Notes: a model not told the origin generated them from the letters alone. A stretch of DNA of 64,000 nucleotides from Bacillus massiliigorillae (GCF_000380245.2 NZ_HG428741.1:1044596-1108595); one strand, 5' to 3'; numbered from the stretch's first letter, positions 1 to 6,953 are shown. Program-made: numbers and translations.

Positions 1-1
1 T

Positions 2-310
2 GAGTTCTATGGTTTTAATTTAAATAATAAAAAAGAGCGTATGCAATTTAAGAACCAAGCGCAGTTTGTTACAGGGCTCTTGGTTAATAATGGTGTTCAA
101 GTTAAAAGAGCATTTAAAAAAGAGGTTGAACAACAAATTTATTATTGTGAGAAATATGGAATATACGGTCATTTAAGAGCGAAAGGTATGGCAGAGAAGT
201 CTTTTTTTAAAGAATATATCTATGGTAAGGTGTATTTCATAAAGAGTGTTGAGCCAGAAGTAGCTGATCAGTTTCTTGAAAGATTAAATCGTTTACATTG
301 GTCTTATTAA
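2..310 (+). CDS. Retron-type reverse transcriptase, C-terminal part (5' end outside window)
   Basis: The frame is open from the left edge, so this is the 3' part of a longer gene; the ATG at 41 is internal. The segment matches the thumb/X region of retron reverse transcriptases: a VTGLLVNN block, then EVEQQIYYCEKYGIYGHL, then a closing GKVYFIKSVEP block and a C-terminal LHW. In retrons the enzyme copies a structured RNA encoded just upstream into msDNA, and most characterised retrons act in anti-phage defence. The catalytic YADD region and any msr-msd RNA would lie left of the window, so activity cannot be judged. A group II intron protein is less likely because no maturase or HNH tail follows. 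Family call is fairly sure; retron subtype unknown. Confidence 0.8.
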   Translation, partial: EFYGFNLNNKKERMQFKNQAQFVTGLLVNNGVQVKRAFKKEVEQQIYYCEKYGIYGHLRAKGMAEKSFFKEYIYGKVYFIKSVEPEVADQFLERLNRLHWSY

Positions 311-348
311 GAGTATTTATCCAGTGATTACCTGTAAATATTAAAAGC

Positions 349-388
349 AAAACCGCAAATTAAGAGAAGAACTTAATAGCGGTTTTTT
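349..388 (+). terminator. Terminator behind the reverse transcriptase
   Basis: A stem formed by AACCGC and GCGGTT, extended by ATTAAG/CTTAAT, is followed by a run of T. It separates the reverse transcriptase from the GIY-YIG gene, so the two are co-transcribed only by read-through. Confidence 0.8.
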
Positions 389-438
389 ATTATATTTAAT
401 TAGAAAATGATTTATAAAAATGTGGGGGAGTAGATAAA

Positions 439-975
439 GTGAGTAATTTTGTTTTAGAAAATATAGAAAAATTGAAATCGATTCTAAATATAATTGCGGA
501 AGACAATATTGAAATAGGTACTTACAATATTAATATTACCAAAAGCGGGAAAGCAAATAATAAAAGTGGACCTTTCCCAAAATCTCCAGGTATTTATATA
601 TTCCATTGTAGTGAATTTAATAAATTTAATGAGAATTGGTTAGCTTTTAAAGATAAAACTAAAAAAGTTCCAAGAATTAATGAGGAACGAATAGAAATAA
701 AAAATAAAGGTTCTAGAGTTATTTATGTAGGAAGAAGATTTGAAAGCCTTTCAAAAAGATTAAATCAGCATTTACAAGTAAAAACTGATAAAGCTAGTAC
801 ATATGCTATGTATTTAGGGAGCTTTGCTAAGTTTATTGGTGAAGAGTTAAATTTAGAAATTATGACTTTCTCATTCAATAGTGATTTAGATAATGCAAAG
901 CAAAATATAGTTATTGCAGCATTAGAAGCTATGTTTCATGCCGAGTTACAGCCATTAATAGGAAGTAGTAGATAA
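439..975 (+). CDS. GIY-YIG-like nuclease domain protein
   Basis: The start is a GTG placed 8 bases after GGGGGAG. The 178-residue protein carries a diverged GIY-YIG fold: PGIYIF near residue 52 (GIY), VIYVGRR near 94 (YIG), a following Arg in RLNQHL, and the acidic residue in ALEAMFHAELQPLIG near the C-terminus. These are the family's expected metal-dependent DNA-cleavage residues, but the usual Asn after the Glu is not evident, so activity is uncertain. The roughly 50-residue N-terminus has no recognised domain. It lies directly behind a retron-type reverse transcriptase and 57 bases before a guaA-type attachment core, a typical defence-cargo position. It could be a retron-associated effector, an independent nuclease or an inactive DNA-binding relative. 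Confidence 0.65.
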   Translation: MSNFVLENIEKLKSILNIIAEDNIEIGTYNINITKSGKANNKSGPFPKSPGIYIFHCSEFNKFNENWLAFKDKTKKVPRINEERIEIKNKGSRVIYVGRRFESLSKRLNQHLQVKTDKASTYAMYLGSFAKFIGEELNLEIMTFSFNSDLDNAKQNIVIAALEAMFHAELQPLIGSSR

Positions 976-1031
976 AACTAAAACAACATATAATCATTAT
1001 TGAAGGTGAAAAATGTTGAACAAAACCCTTT

Positions 1032-1048
1032 CCACCTGCTACAATTGA
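1032..1048 (+). repeat. guaA-type attachment core, copy 1
   Basis: CCACCTGCTACAATTGA matches the second copy at 1190-1206 at 16 of 17 positions and in the same orientation. It can encode PPATID, the signature end of GMP synthase. It is probably an att core left by integration at the 3' end of guaA. Confidence 0.65.
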
Positions 1049-1120
1049 CTTACAAAAATAACGTAAATAATTGAACTGTAATTTAAAACCTCAATTATTA
1101 GTAGACGGCTAATAAACCTT

Positions 1121-1219
1121 GATATATCAACGTTTATCGTAAACGAAGTAGCACACATCAACCGCGTTGTGTATGATATTACTTCTAAGCCACCTGCTAC
1201 TATTGAGTGGGAATTATAA
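1121..1219 (+). pseudogene. guaA: 3' end fragment of guaA (GMP synthase), attachment-site relic
   Basis: A frame without a start encodes ISTFIVNEVAHINRVVYDI followed by TSKPPATIEWEL and a stop. This is the highly conserved C-terminus of GMP synthase, but only about 33 codons are present and the rest of the gene is missing. The 3' end of guaA is a known integration target for genomic islands, and integration leaves an intact gene on one side and a short duplicate on the other. The embedded core at 1190-1206 repeats the one at 1032. The extra Leu codon after WE may mark the crossover junction. Identification as guaA is strong; use as an att site is inferred. Confidence 0.8.
1190..1206 (+). repeat. 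guaA-type attachment core, copy 2
   Basis: CCACCTGCTACTATTGA inside the guaA relic is a direct repeat of 1032-1048, 158 bases away, with one mismatch. Two tandem cores suggest successive integrations or the ends of a tiny intervening element. Confidence 0.65.
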
Positions 1220-1224
1220 AAAAA

Positions 1225-1266
1225 AGCTTAGAATCCGTAATTTTAAAAGGGTTCTAGGCTCTTTTC
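1225..1266 (+). terminator. Terminator following the guaA fragment
   Basis: AGCTTAGAATCC pairs imperfectly with GGGTTCTAGGCT and is followed by CTTTTCTT. It is probably the terminator that originally belonged to guaA. Confidence 0.7.
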
Positions 1267-1325
1267 TTATTCTTTTGCAAATAATCAACAAACAATCGGA
1301 TGAATTAAGTTATTTAAGATGATTT

Positions 1326-1823
1326 TTACTTAATAAGATTATTTACAAATGTTGCTCTCTGGTTTTCATTTTCTGTAAATGGGACTGAAATAAAAGAAGC
1401 ATTATTTACTTGCCCTAAAATTTCTTCATACTCACTGTATGCACTTTTTGAATTTTGAGAAGCTTTACCCAAGAAAGAATTAAACATCTGAGCAATTTGT
1501 TCACCAGTAACAATATTATGTTTACTCAATGATAAATATGCTTTAGCAGTAATAATAGTGGGTGCCGGTGGTTGATTAGGTTCGGATTGTGCGAAAAAGT
1601 ATAAAAGGTACTCTATTTTAGTTAATTCGTTATCTTCTTTTTCAACATATCCTTGATACCCAAATAGATCTCCATTCTTAGCTATTAGTCTAACACTGTC
1701 ATTAGCTATGTATTCTCCGTTAATATTAGAATCCTTACTAACTAAGCCTTTTCCATGACCTGTGACTAATACGCCTTTTCCATTTATTAGGTCTAAATCT
1801 GCATAAAAAACATTATTAGATAT
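1326..1823 (-). pseudogene. Hypothetical protein with no usable normal start (probably damaged)
   Basis: On the minus strand the frame is open from 1838 to the stop at 1326, about 165 codons. It encodes an N-terminal part with VLVTGHGKGLVSKDS and a C-terminal part with ASQNSKSAYSEYEEIL. A strong AAGGAGG lies at the 5' end, but the ATG at the right distance is in another frame and stops within 12 codons. In frame, the codon at the right place is ATA (1823-1821). The first TTG, at 1529, would leave only 67 residues with no ribosome binding site. Either a rare ATA start is used or one base has been gained or lost near 1825. The family is not recognised. Confidence 0.5.
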
Positions 1824-2003
1824 AACATCCGCCTCCTTTTAAGTAATATATTACTATATTTTGTTATTTTTTGGAATATCAATTAAATTTGTTGATTTAT
1901 TCGCTACTTCTTTATTTGAATTTGTTTATATTTTTCTTAAGTTTATCATGTTTTTAATCCATTTTTCTGCTCATAAATTAATCTGAAAATCTTACATTTT
2001 TCC

Positions 2004-2090
2004 TCACTCCTCTGGATTCCTACCCTTAATCTGCTCAATCACAACATCTAACTCATCAGGACGTAAAAACTCGATCAGACTAGCCGTTTT
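2004..2090 (-). pseudogene. C-terminal gene scrap, family unknown
   Basis: A short minus-strand frame without a start encodes KTASLIEFLRPDELDVVIEQ and a few more charged residues before its stop. The sequence reads like the end of a real protein cut off at a rearrangement point. The 1840-2000 stretch beside it is AT-rich, with no gene seen. Confidence 0.35.
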
Positions 2091-2099
2091 CTAGAGCAT

Positions 2100-2225
2100 A
2101 ATCGTATAAAGTTTATAAATGTATACCTTTAAGGTTATTAGAAATACTGAGTATGTATCGTTTGTAAAATTTGTTTTTTTTATTATAAACGTTTATCTAT
2201 TAGCATATACTTTTATAAACAGATT
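2100..2225 (+). other. Candidate resolvase target region upstream of the recombinase
   Basis: This stretch holds several dyads built from TTTATAAA/TATAAA: GTATA...TATAC around 2102-2125, the perfect palindrome ATAAACGTTTAT at 2185-2196, and TTATAAAC at about 2212-2219. Serine resolvases often bind a multi-subsite res region just upstream of their gene. The proposal rests only on position and symmetry. Confidence 0.3.
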
Positions 2226-2268
2226 GGATGTAATTGTAATACGAATATCAGAAAGGAGTGAATTATAA

Positions 2269-2894
2269 GTGAGTAAAAAACATTTTTTTATATAAGAGTA
2301 TCGAGTAAAGACCAAAATGAAGCAAGACAGCTTATGGAAATCAAAGAATTGGGTATTCATGAACGAGATATATTTATTGATAAAGAAAGCGGTAAAGACT
2401 TTAATAGACCGCAATATCAAGCCATGAAACAGTGTTTGCGTGAAGGAGACTTACTTTATGTGAAATCAATTGACCGCTTTGGAAGAAACTCTAAAGAAAT
2501 AAAACGAGAATGGGAAGATATAACCCAAAATATTAAAGCAGATATAAAAGTATTAGACATGCCCTTACTCGATACAACACAATATAAAGACCAATTAGGA
2601 ACTTTTGTAAGTGATTTAGTTCTCCAAGTCTTAGCCTTTGTTAGTGAGCGTGAGCGTGATAACATTTTACAACGTCAAGCTGAAGGGATAGCGATTGCAA
2701 AAGCAAAAGGTCAGCATTTAGGTAGACCGCAATTAAATTTAGGAACATTAAACATGGAACAAAGAAAAAAGTTAGATAGTAACTATCCTAAATGGAAAAG
2801 AAAAGAGATAACAGGAGTTCAGTTTATGTCTTTGTTAGAGTTGAAAAAGAACTCATTTTATAAAGTTCTTAAAGAATATGAACAAACAATTTAG
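2269..2894 (+). pseudogene. Small serine recombinase (resolvase/invertase), frameshifted near codon 4
   Basis: AAAGGAG at about 2252 precedes a GTG at 2269, but that frame stops after eight codons. The real resolvase frame starts just downstream and reads FFYIRVSSKDQNEARQLMEI. Adding one base to the A6 run (2275-2280) or the T7 run (2283-2289) joins the two into a normal protein of about 208 residues. The nucleophilic Ser lies in YIRVSS, upstream of the first in-frame ATG (2334), so a protein starting there would be catalytically dead. The rest is intact: the SIDRFGRNSKEI block, the VLAFVSERERDNI helix, LGRP and a C-terminal DNA-binding part. It may be a true pseudogene, a slippage-expressed gene or a sequencing error. 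Confidence 0.8.
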
Positions 2895-2926
2895 ACATCC
2901 TTCTAGGGGTGTCATTTTCTTTTTTA
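2894..2926 (+). terminator. Terminator behind the resolvase
   Basis: GACATCC and GGGTGTC form a 7-bp stem with one G-U pair around a short loop. It is followed by ATTTTCTTTTTT and starts at the stop codon of the resolvase. Confidence 0.7.
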
Positions 2927-3150
2927 TGGGGAGGTACTTGTCATCAAAAGGAATAGAAAGATTTTGAAAATATAAGGTTGCATTACCGCTCCTACACTCA
3001 CTCACGAAAAATGAGGTTATGTGAATATGAAAAGATAATTGATTATTAAGTAAGCTTCATATAAAATTCAGATTTAATCCGAATTTTAACTTCGCTCTGG
3101 TTCTTCGCCCAACTCTATATATTTAATTATTTAAAATAATAATAAATTAA

Positions 3151-3304
3151 TATATAGAGTCTGCAAATCATGATTTCTTCCCATGCTTACAGCCCCAACT
3201 ATTGTGTAAAAGGAGAAGTGTCTAAATTATAATTTAGACGGTCATTTAGACGGTTGCAAAGATTTATGGTGTTGTATCAATACGAATGTTTATATCATTT
3301 AGAC
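3151..3304 (+). repeat. res-like repeat, copy 1
   Basis: TATATAGAGTCTGCA at 3151 is followed exactly 65 bases later by AAGTGTCTAAAT. The second part contains the 20-bp palindrome GTCTAAAT-TATA-ATTTAGAC (3220-3239), then GGTC, another ATTTAGAC (3244-3251), GGTTGC, and a further ATTTAGAC at 3297-3304. The same order and the same 65-base spacing occur at 6056. Repeated half-sites suggest binding subsites for a recombinase or replication protein. The rest of the 2930-3450 interval holds no gene. Confidence 0.7.
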
Positions 3305-3342
3305 ATTTATATGTTCGTGAATCTGTATGAATAATGTACTTT

Positions 3343-3375
3343 TAAAAAAAGAGAGACAGCTTTTTGGCTATCTCC
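3343..3375 (-). terminator. Terminator of the secreted protein gene 3456-4010
   Basis: Read on the minus strand, GAGATAGCC and GCTGTCTC pair around AAAAA and are followed by a long T run. Confidence 0.65.
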
Positions 3376-3455
3376 GTTCTTCAACTAACGCACCTGATAG
3401 CTTAAGTGGAATCTTTCACAATGTTTCTGGAGAAAACTAATACTGCTGAAGGGAT

Positions 3456-4010
3456 TTAATCAATTGAATTAGCAATTTCAAGTAATACTTTTGGTGTCAC
3501 TTGTTTAGAAATCCTTTCATCAATTCCAAATAAATATTGCAAATTATATTTTTCAAATACAAAAAATTTTAAAAATTTCCCGTCAATATATAAAGCATTC
3601 TGACCATCATTTAATTTGAAAAAATGTTTATTTAAACTATCTTCAAAGGGTACTTTATTTTTAATAGGTCTAATGTCTATTTTGAAATGATTTTGTGATA
3701 ATTTTTCGTTTACATAATGAATTTCAAGCATATCATTTATTTTATATTTTTTATCTTCCCGGAATATTCCGAATTGGTGTGTGAAAGGGATAGAAGGTTG
3801 AAGAGAAGGAAGTTTTACTTTACATTTAAAATGATTTTCAAATTCCTTAACGGCATCCTCAATAGTTGTATACCCAATTTGAGTATACATTTTTTCAAGA
3901 GATGGGGGCTTATCGTTCGGATGTGCATAGACTGTCTCACCTACTGTTACACACATTAAAATACTGAATAAAAGCAATAAATAAGGTTTACTATTGTTCA
4001 ATTTCATCAC
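3456..4010 (-). CDS. Secreted hypothetical protein
   Basis: The 184-residue product begins MMKLNNSKPYLLLLFSILMC and has a signal peptide that probably ends at VYAHPN. No lipobox Cys is present. The mature part is basic and mixed alpha/beta, with a YTTIEDAVKEFENHF block near residue 48. This recalls small exported Bacillus proteins of unknown function, but no family can be named with confidence. It lies in a minus-strand series of small exported proteins between two res-like repeats and is preceded by an AACGGG-type repeat. It has its own terminator at 3343-3375. Confidence 0.6.
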   Translation of the reverse strand: MMKLNNSKPYLLLLFSILMCVTVGETVYAHPNDKPPSLEKMYTQIGYTTIEDAVKEFENHFKCKVKLPSLQPSIPFTHQFGIFREDKKYKINDMLEIHYVNEKLSQNHFKIDIRPIKNKVPFEDSLNKHFFKLNDGQNALYIDGKFLKFFVFEKYNLQYLFGIDERISKQVTPKVLLEIANSID

Positions 4011-4070
4011 CCTAAACTATATATTAGATATATTGTTCCCAAGCCTATTGCGACTATCTTTATTAAGCTA

Positions 4071-4150
4071 TCTTGCCCGTTAGTGCCATAACAAATATAA
4101 GACTGCTTATAAGCAGCCTTGAACTTCAGCTCTAGCACCCGTTTGTTTAA
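4071..4150 (-). repeat. Intergenic AACGGG-type repeat, copy 1 (paired motifs)
   Basis: Read on the minus strand, this holds two related cores: AAACAAACGGGTGCTAGAGC and, about 50 bases on, GGCACTAACGGGCAAGATAG. A small dyad (GCTTATAAGC) lies between. It sits about 60 bases upstream of the start at 4010. Related cores occur at 4645 and 5098. Confidence 0.5.
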
Positions 4151-4188
4151 GTACATTTCTTCACAAATAGATGTCATTTAACAATCTG

Positions 4189-4590
4189 TTATTTGAAGTC
4201 TATTTTTGGATAAGTTTTCAAATGTTTATAATCAATTAATTTTCCATCTGCCGTTACGATAATTTTATCCTCTCCATAAGTAATGTGAGCACGATAATAA
4301 GGTGTAACTTTCAAAGTGATTTCATAAGCACCTCCGATTCCATTTGATTGCCTAATCTTAAGAATTTCAGTAGCATACGGAGCCCAAGTAAGGTCTTCTG
4401 GTGCATTTTTATCTTTGTTATAAATTTCAGAAATGGCTTTATCAATTGGTTTTCTTAGACTAATAATAAGTGCATATTTAAACGCCTCACATAGTTCACT
4501 ATCCGACTCATTTATAGTTGCTGAATAAGCAGGTATAGTAAAATGATTTAATGAAATAAGCAATAATATAATAAAAAGAAATTTTTTCAT
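4189..4590 (-). CDS. DUF3888-type exported protein
   Basis: This 133-residue protein has a signal peptide of about 24 residues (KKFLFIILLLISL, cleavage near AYS). The body carries ESDSELCEAFKYALIISLRK, then WAPYATEILKIRQ, and an ITVTADG-like C-terminal strand. This layout is that of the DUF3888 family of small secreted Bacillus proteins, whose function is unknown. Length is normal for the family. It shares the minus-strand series with two other exported or membrane genes and is preceded by its own AACGGG-type repeat at 4645. Confidence 0.7.
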   Translation of the reverse strand: MKKFLFIILLLISLNHFTIPAYSATINESDSELCEAFKYALIISLRKPIDKAISEIYNKDKNAPEDLTWAPYATEILKIRQSNGIGGAYEITLKVTPYYRAHITYGEDKIIVTADGKLIDYKHLKTYPKIDFK

Positions 4591-4644
4591 AACGTTTTCA
4601 CCTATTGTTAGCTTCCCAACAATTAAAGGTAATATTCCACAAAC

Positions 4645-4666
4645 CTGCCGTTAGTGCTATAACAAA
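4645..4666 (-). repeat. Intergenic AACGGG-type repeat, copy 2
   Basis: The minus strand reads TTTGTTATAGCACTAACGGC, close to the core at 4073-4095 and related to 5098-5120. It sits between the stop of the membrane pseudogene and the start of the DUF3888 gene. Confidence 0.5.
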
Positions 4667-4667
4667 A

Positions 4668-5004
4668 CTACCCAAAGTATTGAAAAACTAACTGATATAA
4701 CGCTATGCACAGTCCTAAAATACTCGCTTTCATTTTAGATGGATGGTTTCTTTTGCTACGAAACAAGTAAAAACATATTACAACAAACCCTAAGGGAAAC
4801 CATAGCCGAAATAAACCTTCATTTGTACTCAGAGAAAAAATTGGGGCAATGTAGGTGCTAATTAAAAAGTAAAAGAAAACCGTAAATCGTCTTGTTTCTA
4901 ATTGTTTGCTCCACTTTACTAATAAGATAATAATAATTATTGCGATAAATGTAATGTGTAAAGGGGGGGAGGACTATAGCGCCGTTCTCAAATTTGAACT
5001 CCAT
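4668..5004 (-). pseudogene. Small multi-spanning membrane protein, broken by a C7-tract frameshift
   Basis: An ATG at 5004 follows GGAGGGTGATT and encodes MEFKFENGAIVLPP. The frame then breaks inside a run of seven C (G run 4963-4969 on the plus strand). Removing one C restores a frame through to the TAG at 4668. The restored protein of about 112 residues has about four hydrophobic segments, including HITFIAIIIIILLVKWSK, FYFLISTYIAPIF and LWFPLGFVVICFYLF. The family is unknown. A homopolymer of this length may be a sequencing error, a slippage-controlled gene or a true knockout. Confidence 0.65.
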
Positions 5005-5097
5005 TCTGAATCACCCTCCTATTTTATGTCCATACATATTAAAATCTTATCATTTTTTCTCTGTTTTTTGTAAAATACAGGAAATTAATTATTGAAC

Positions 5098-5122
5098 TAA
5101 CCTGCCCCGTTTGTTGCATAAG
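5098..5122 (-). repeat. Intergenic AACGGG-type repeat, copy 3
   Basis: The minus strand reads TATGCAACAAACGGGGCAGG upstream of the membrane pseudogene, repeating the pattern at 4071 and 4645. Confidence 0.45.
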
Positions 5123-5169
5123 AAAAAAAGTTCAAAAGCAATAGTTATTCAGAAATATCCATACATAAT

Positions 5170-5222
5170 AAAAAGAGAACCAACATATTTGATATATATA
5201 ATATATTAGTTCTCTTTATTTA
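5170..5222 (-). terminator. Terminator of the membrane-anchored protein gene 5265-5945
   Basis: AGAGAACCAACATATT and AATATATTAGTTCTCT form a long imperfect stem. On the minus strand it ends in CTCTTTTTATT. Confidence 0.7.
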
Positions 5223-5264
5223 CATATGTTTAAAATTCATTACCCTAAGATAATTTGTATCTAC

Positions 5265-5945
5265 TTATTTTACAGTTGCGAATTTATTGAAGAACGCTTG
5301 TCGCTTTTCATCGCTATAGATGTAAGGGTCTGAAAATTTACTATTCCATGAACCATCATTAGTGCTTAATTCTTCTACTTTAAATCCTAAATATGCATTC
5401 ACTTCATCTCTTTTTAAATCAATTGAATATGATTTTCCATCGAAAGAAAGAGTCATAGAAGTAGAATCTAAAGCAGGAAATTGTCTTAATAAACGTACAT
5501 TTTCACCGACAAAAATCTTTTGTATTGCTTCGCCAGAATCGAAATATCCTTTGTAATCATCTTCAGTAAGCAAGCCTTGAGGATTTGCTGTTTTATATTC
5601 ATCAAATGTAGAGAAATATTCAATATTACCTTTATTTTGTGAAACAGAAATCGTTTTAATAAAAGTACCGCCTTTAATATTTCTTGCATAGGATTCAAAC
5701 TCTTCTTGAGTAACTGTTTTTACCACTTTTTCTTTTTGTTTCTCTTTAACATCGGCTTTTACTTCTTTTTTCGCCTCTTCTTTGGGTTTTTCTTTAACAT
5801 CGACTTTTACTTCTTCTTTTGGTGAAGTAGTTTCTTCTTTTTCGTCTTCACCACTGCTAGCAGCAATAGCGATAACTATTATTGCCAATGCCCAAACCCA
5901 CCATTTTTTATAAAATGGTTTTTTTGTCTTTTCTTTTGCAGCCAT
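5265..5945 (-). CDS. Membrane-anchored hypothetical protein with a Lys/Glu-rich linker
   Basis: The start follows AGGGGGAAAAAGG. The 226-residue protein has a basic N-terminus (KEKTKKPFYKKWW), one membrane segment (VWALAIIVIAIAAS, residues 17-30) and a charged linker to about residue 85 made of repeated EEVK/DVKEK/PKEE units. A globular extracellular domain follows, from VTQEEFESYA to the end. The linker may span the wall so that the C-terminal domain is exposed. Lysine-rich anchors of this kind are common in Bacillus accessory regions. The domain is not recognised. Confidence 0.65.
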   Translation of the reverse strand: MAAKEKTKKPFYKKWWVWALAIIVIAIAASSGEDEKEETTSPKEEVKVDVKEKPKEEAKKEVKADVKEKQKEKVVKTVTQEEFESYARNIKGGTFIKTISVSQNKGNIEYFSTFDEYKTANPQGLLTEDDYKGYFDSGEAIQKIFVGENVRLLRQFPALDSTSMTLSFDGKSYSIDLKRDEVNAYLGFKVEELSTNDGSWNSKFSDPYIYSDEKRQAFFNKFATVK

Positions 5946-6055
5946 CCTTTTTCCCCCTAATATGCTTATCTTAGGATTATAAGATGATGATTAGAAAAAA
6001 ATCCAATAATCACTCTTAAGGTTTTAATTATTTTATTCAACTTTCTCCCTCAATA

Positions 6056-6191
6056 TATATAGAGTCTGCACTTTTGGAAATCCCATAAACCCTTATGGCT
6101 CAAGGGATTTCCAAGCTCTAAAGTGTCTAAATAATTATTTAGACGGTCATTTAGACGGTTGCGATACCATATAGACACCTACTATTTAGAC
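6056..6191 (+). repeat. res-like repeat, copy 2
   Basis: TATATAGAGTCTGCA at 6056 and AAGTGTCTAAAT at 6121 keep the 65-base spacing of copy 1. The palindrome GTCTAAAT-AATT-ATTTAGAC is at 6125-6144, then GGTC, ATTTAGAC (6149-6156), GGTTGC, and ATTTAGAC again at 6184-6191. It is in direct orientation to copy 1, about 2.9 kb away, so recombination between them would delete the intervening genes. Confidence 0.7.
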
Positions 6192-6303
6192 AGATGTAAA
6201 AGTTTATAACCCTATTTATACACCTTTCATTTAGATACTAAATAATGGATGAAAAGAAAAATGAAAAATTGAACATACTAAAACCAAAAGGTGGTGTGAG
6301 CAT

Positions 6304-6381
6304 ATGCCAGTTGGTTTTTATGTTGTAGGTTTAGTTGTTCTTTCAGTGATAGATTATTTTGTGACGGGAAGTTTCTTATAA
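6304..6381 (+). CDS. 25-residue hydrophobic small protein
   Basis: AAGGTGGTG precedes an ATG that encodes MPVGFYVVGLVVLSVIDYFV and five more residues. This is a single likely membrane span with almost no soluble part. A perfect terminator starts 14 bases after the stop, which supports a real gene unit. Its function is unknown. Confidence 0.5.
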   Translation: MPVGFYVVGLVVLSVIDYFVTGSFL

Positions 6382-6394
6382 TATGGTGTTTTAA

Positions 6395-6432
6395 AAGTTA
6401 CTCAAATTTCGTGAGTAACTTCTTTATTTATT
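6395..6432 (+). terminator. Terminator behind the small protein
   Basis: AAGTTACTCA and TGAGTAACTT form a perfect 10-bp stem followed by CTTTATTTATT. Confidence 0.8.
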
Positions 6433-6599
6433 ATATTTAATTAAGAGGAAGAACAAATAATTCAGTGGTAATCTTGTAACCCTTATTGGTCATACGTTTT
6501 GAATGTATCAAATTTATTTAAAAATTGATAAAGCCATTTGATAAGGCTATAATTAACCTAAATTAGATAGAAGAATGTTGTTATATCAACGTTCATAAC

Positions 6600-6698
6600 G
6601 AATTTGATTGTATCTGTTGCATGATGGAGCCAGAAGCATCTGTATCAGCGATAGTATTTGCCCATCCTGAGGCGAGATACTTTAATGTGGAGAGATAG
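6600..6698 (+). pseudogene. metH-like C-terminal scrap
   Basis: A short frame reads MMEPEASVSAIVFAHPEARY then FNVER and a stop. It resembles the ASVSGxYFSHPxxxYF motif of the activation domain of cobalamin-dependent methionine synthase. Nothing else of such a gene is present, so it is a decayed remnant or chance similarity. The rest of the 6435-6950 interval shows no other gene. Confidence 0.4.
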
Positions 6699-6796
6699 TG
6701 CTGGGAGATATTCAGTTTCATATATATGAAACTATCTTTAGATACCCGAAATTTACTAAGATATCTTTGAAATAACCAGTAGTTAAGTTCGAATAC

Positions 6797-6846
6797 AGCC
6801 TTCTTTTATCTAATTCAATAATTGGGTGGAAGAAGGCTTTTTTCTA
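6797..6846 (+). terminator. Orphan terminator
   Basis: AGCCTTCTT and AAGAAGGCT form a perfect 9-bp stem with a 24-base loop, followed by six T. It may be left from the decayed metH-like segment. Confidence 0.65.
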
Positions 6847-6953
6847 TTAGTAAAATAACATTATCGATAGAGGTATTAGGTAGCAGCATATTGAATTATT
6901 AACAAAGAGAGTGAATTTCAAATTTATTATTGTCAGTGATAGGAGGTTGCTGA

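Noticed and set aside
2193..2420. 75-codon minus-strand frame over the resolvase start
   Set aside because: It overlaps the clear resolvase sequence on the other strand and has no family-like features.
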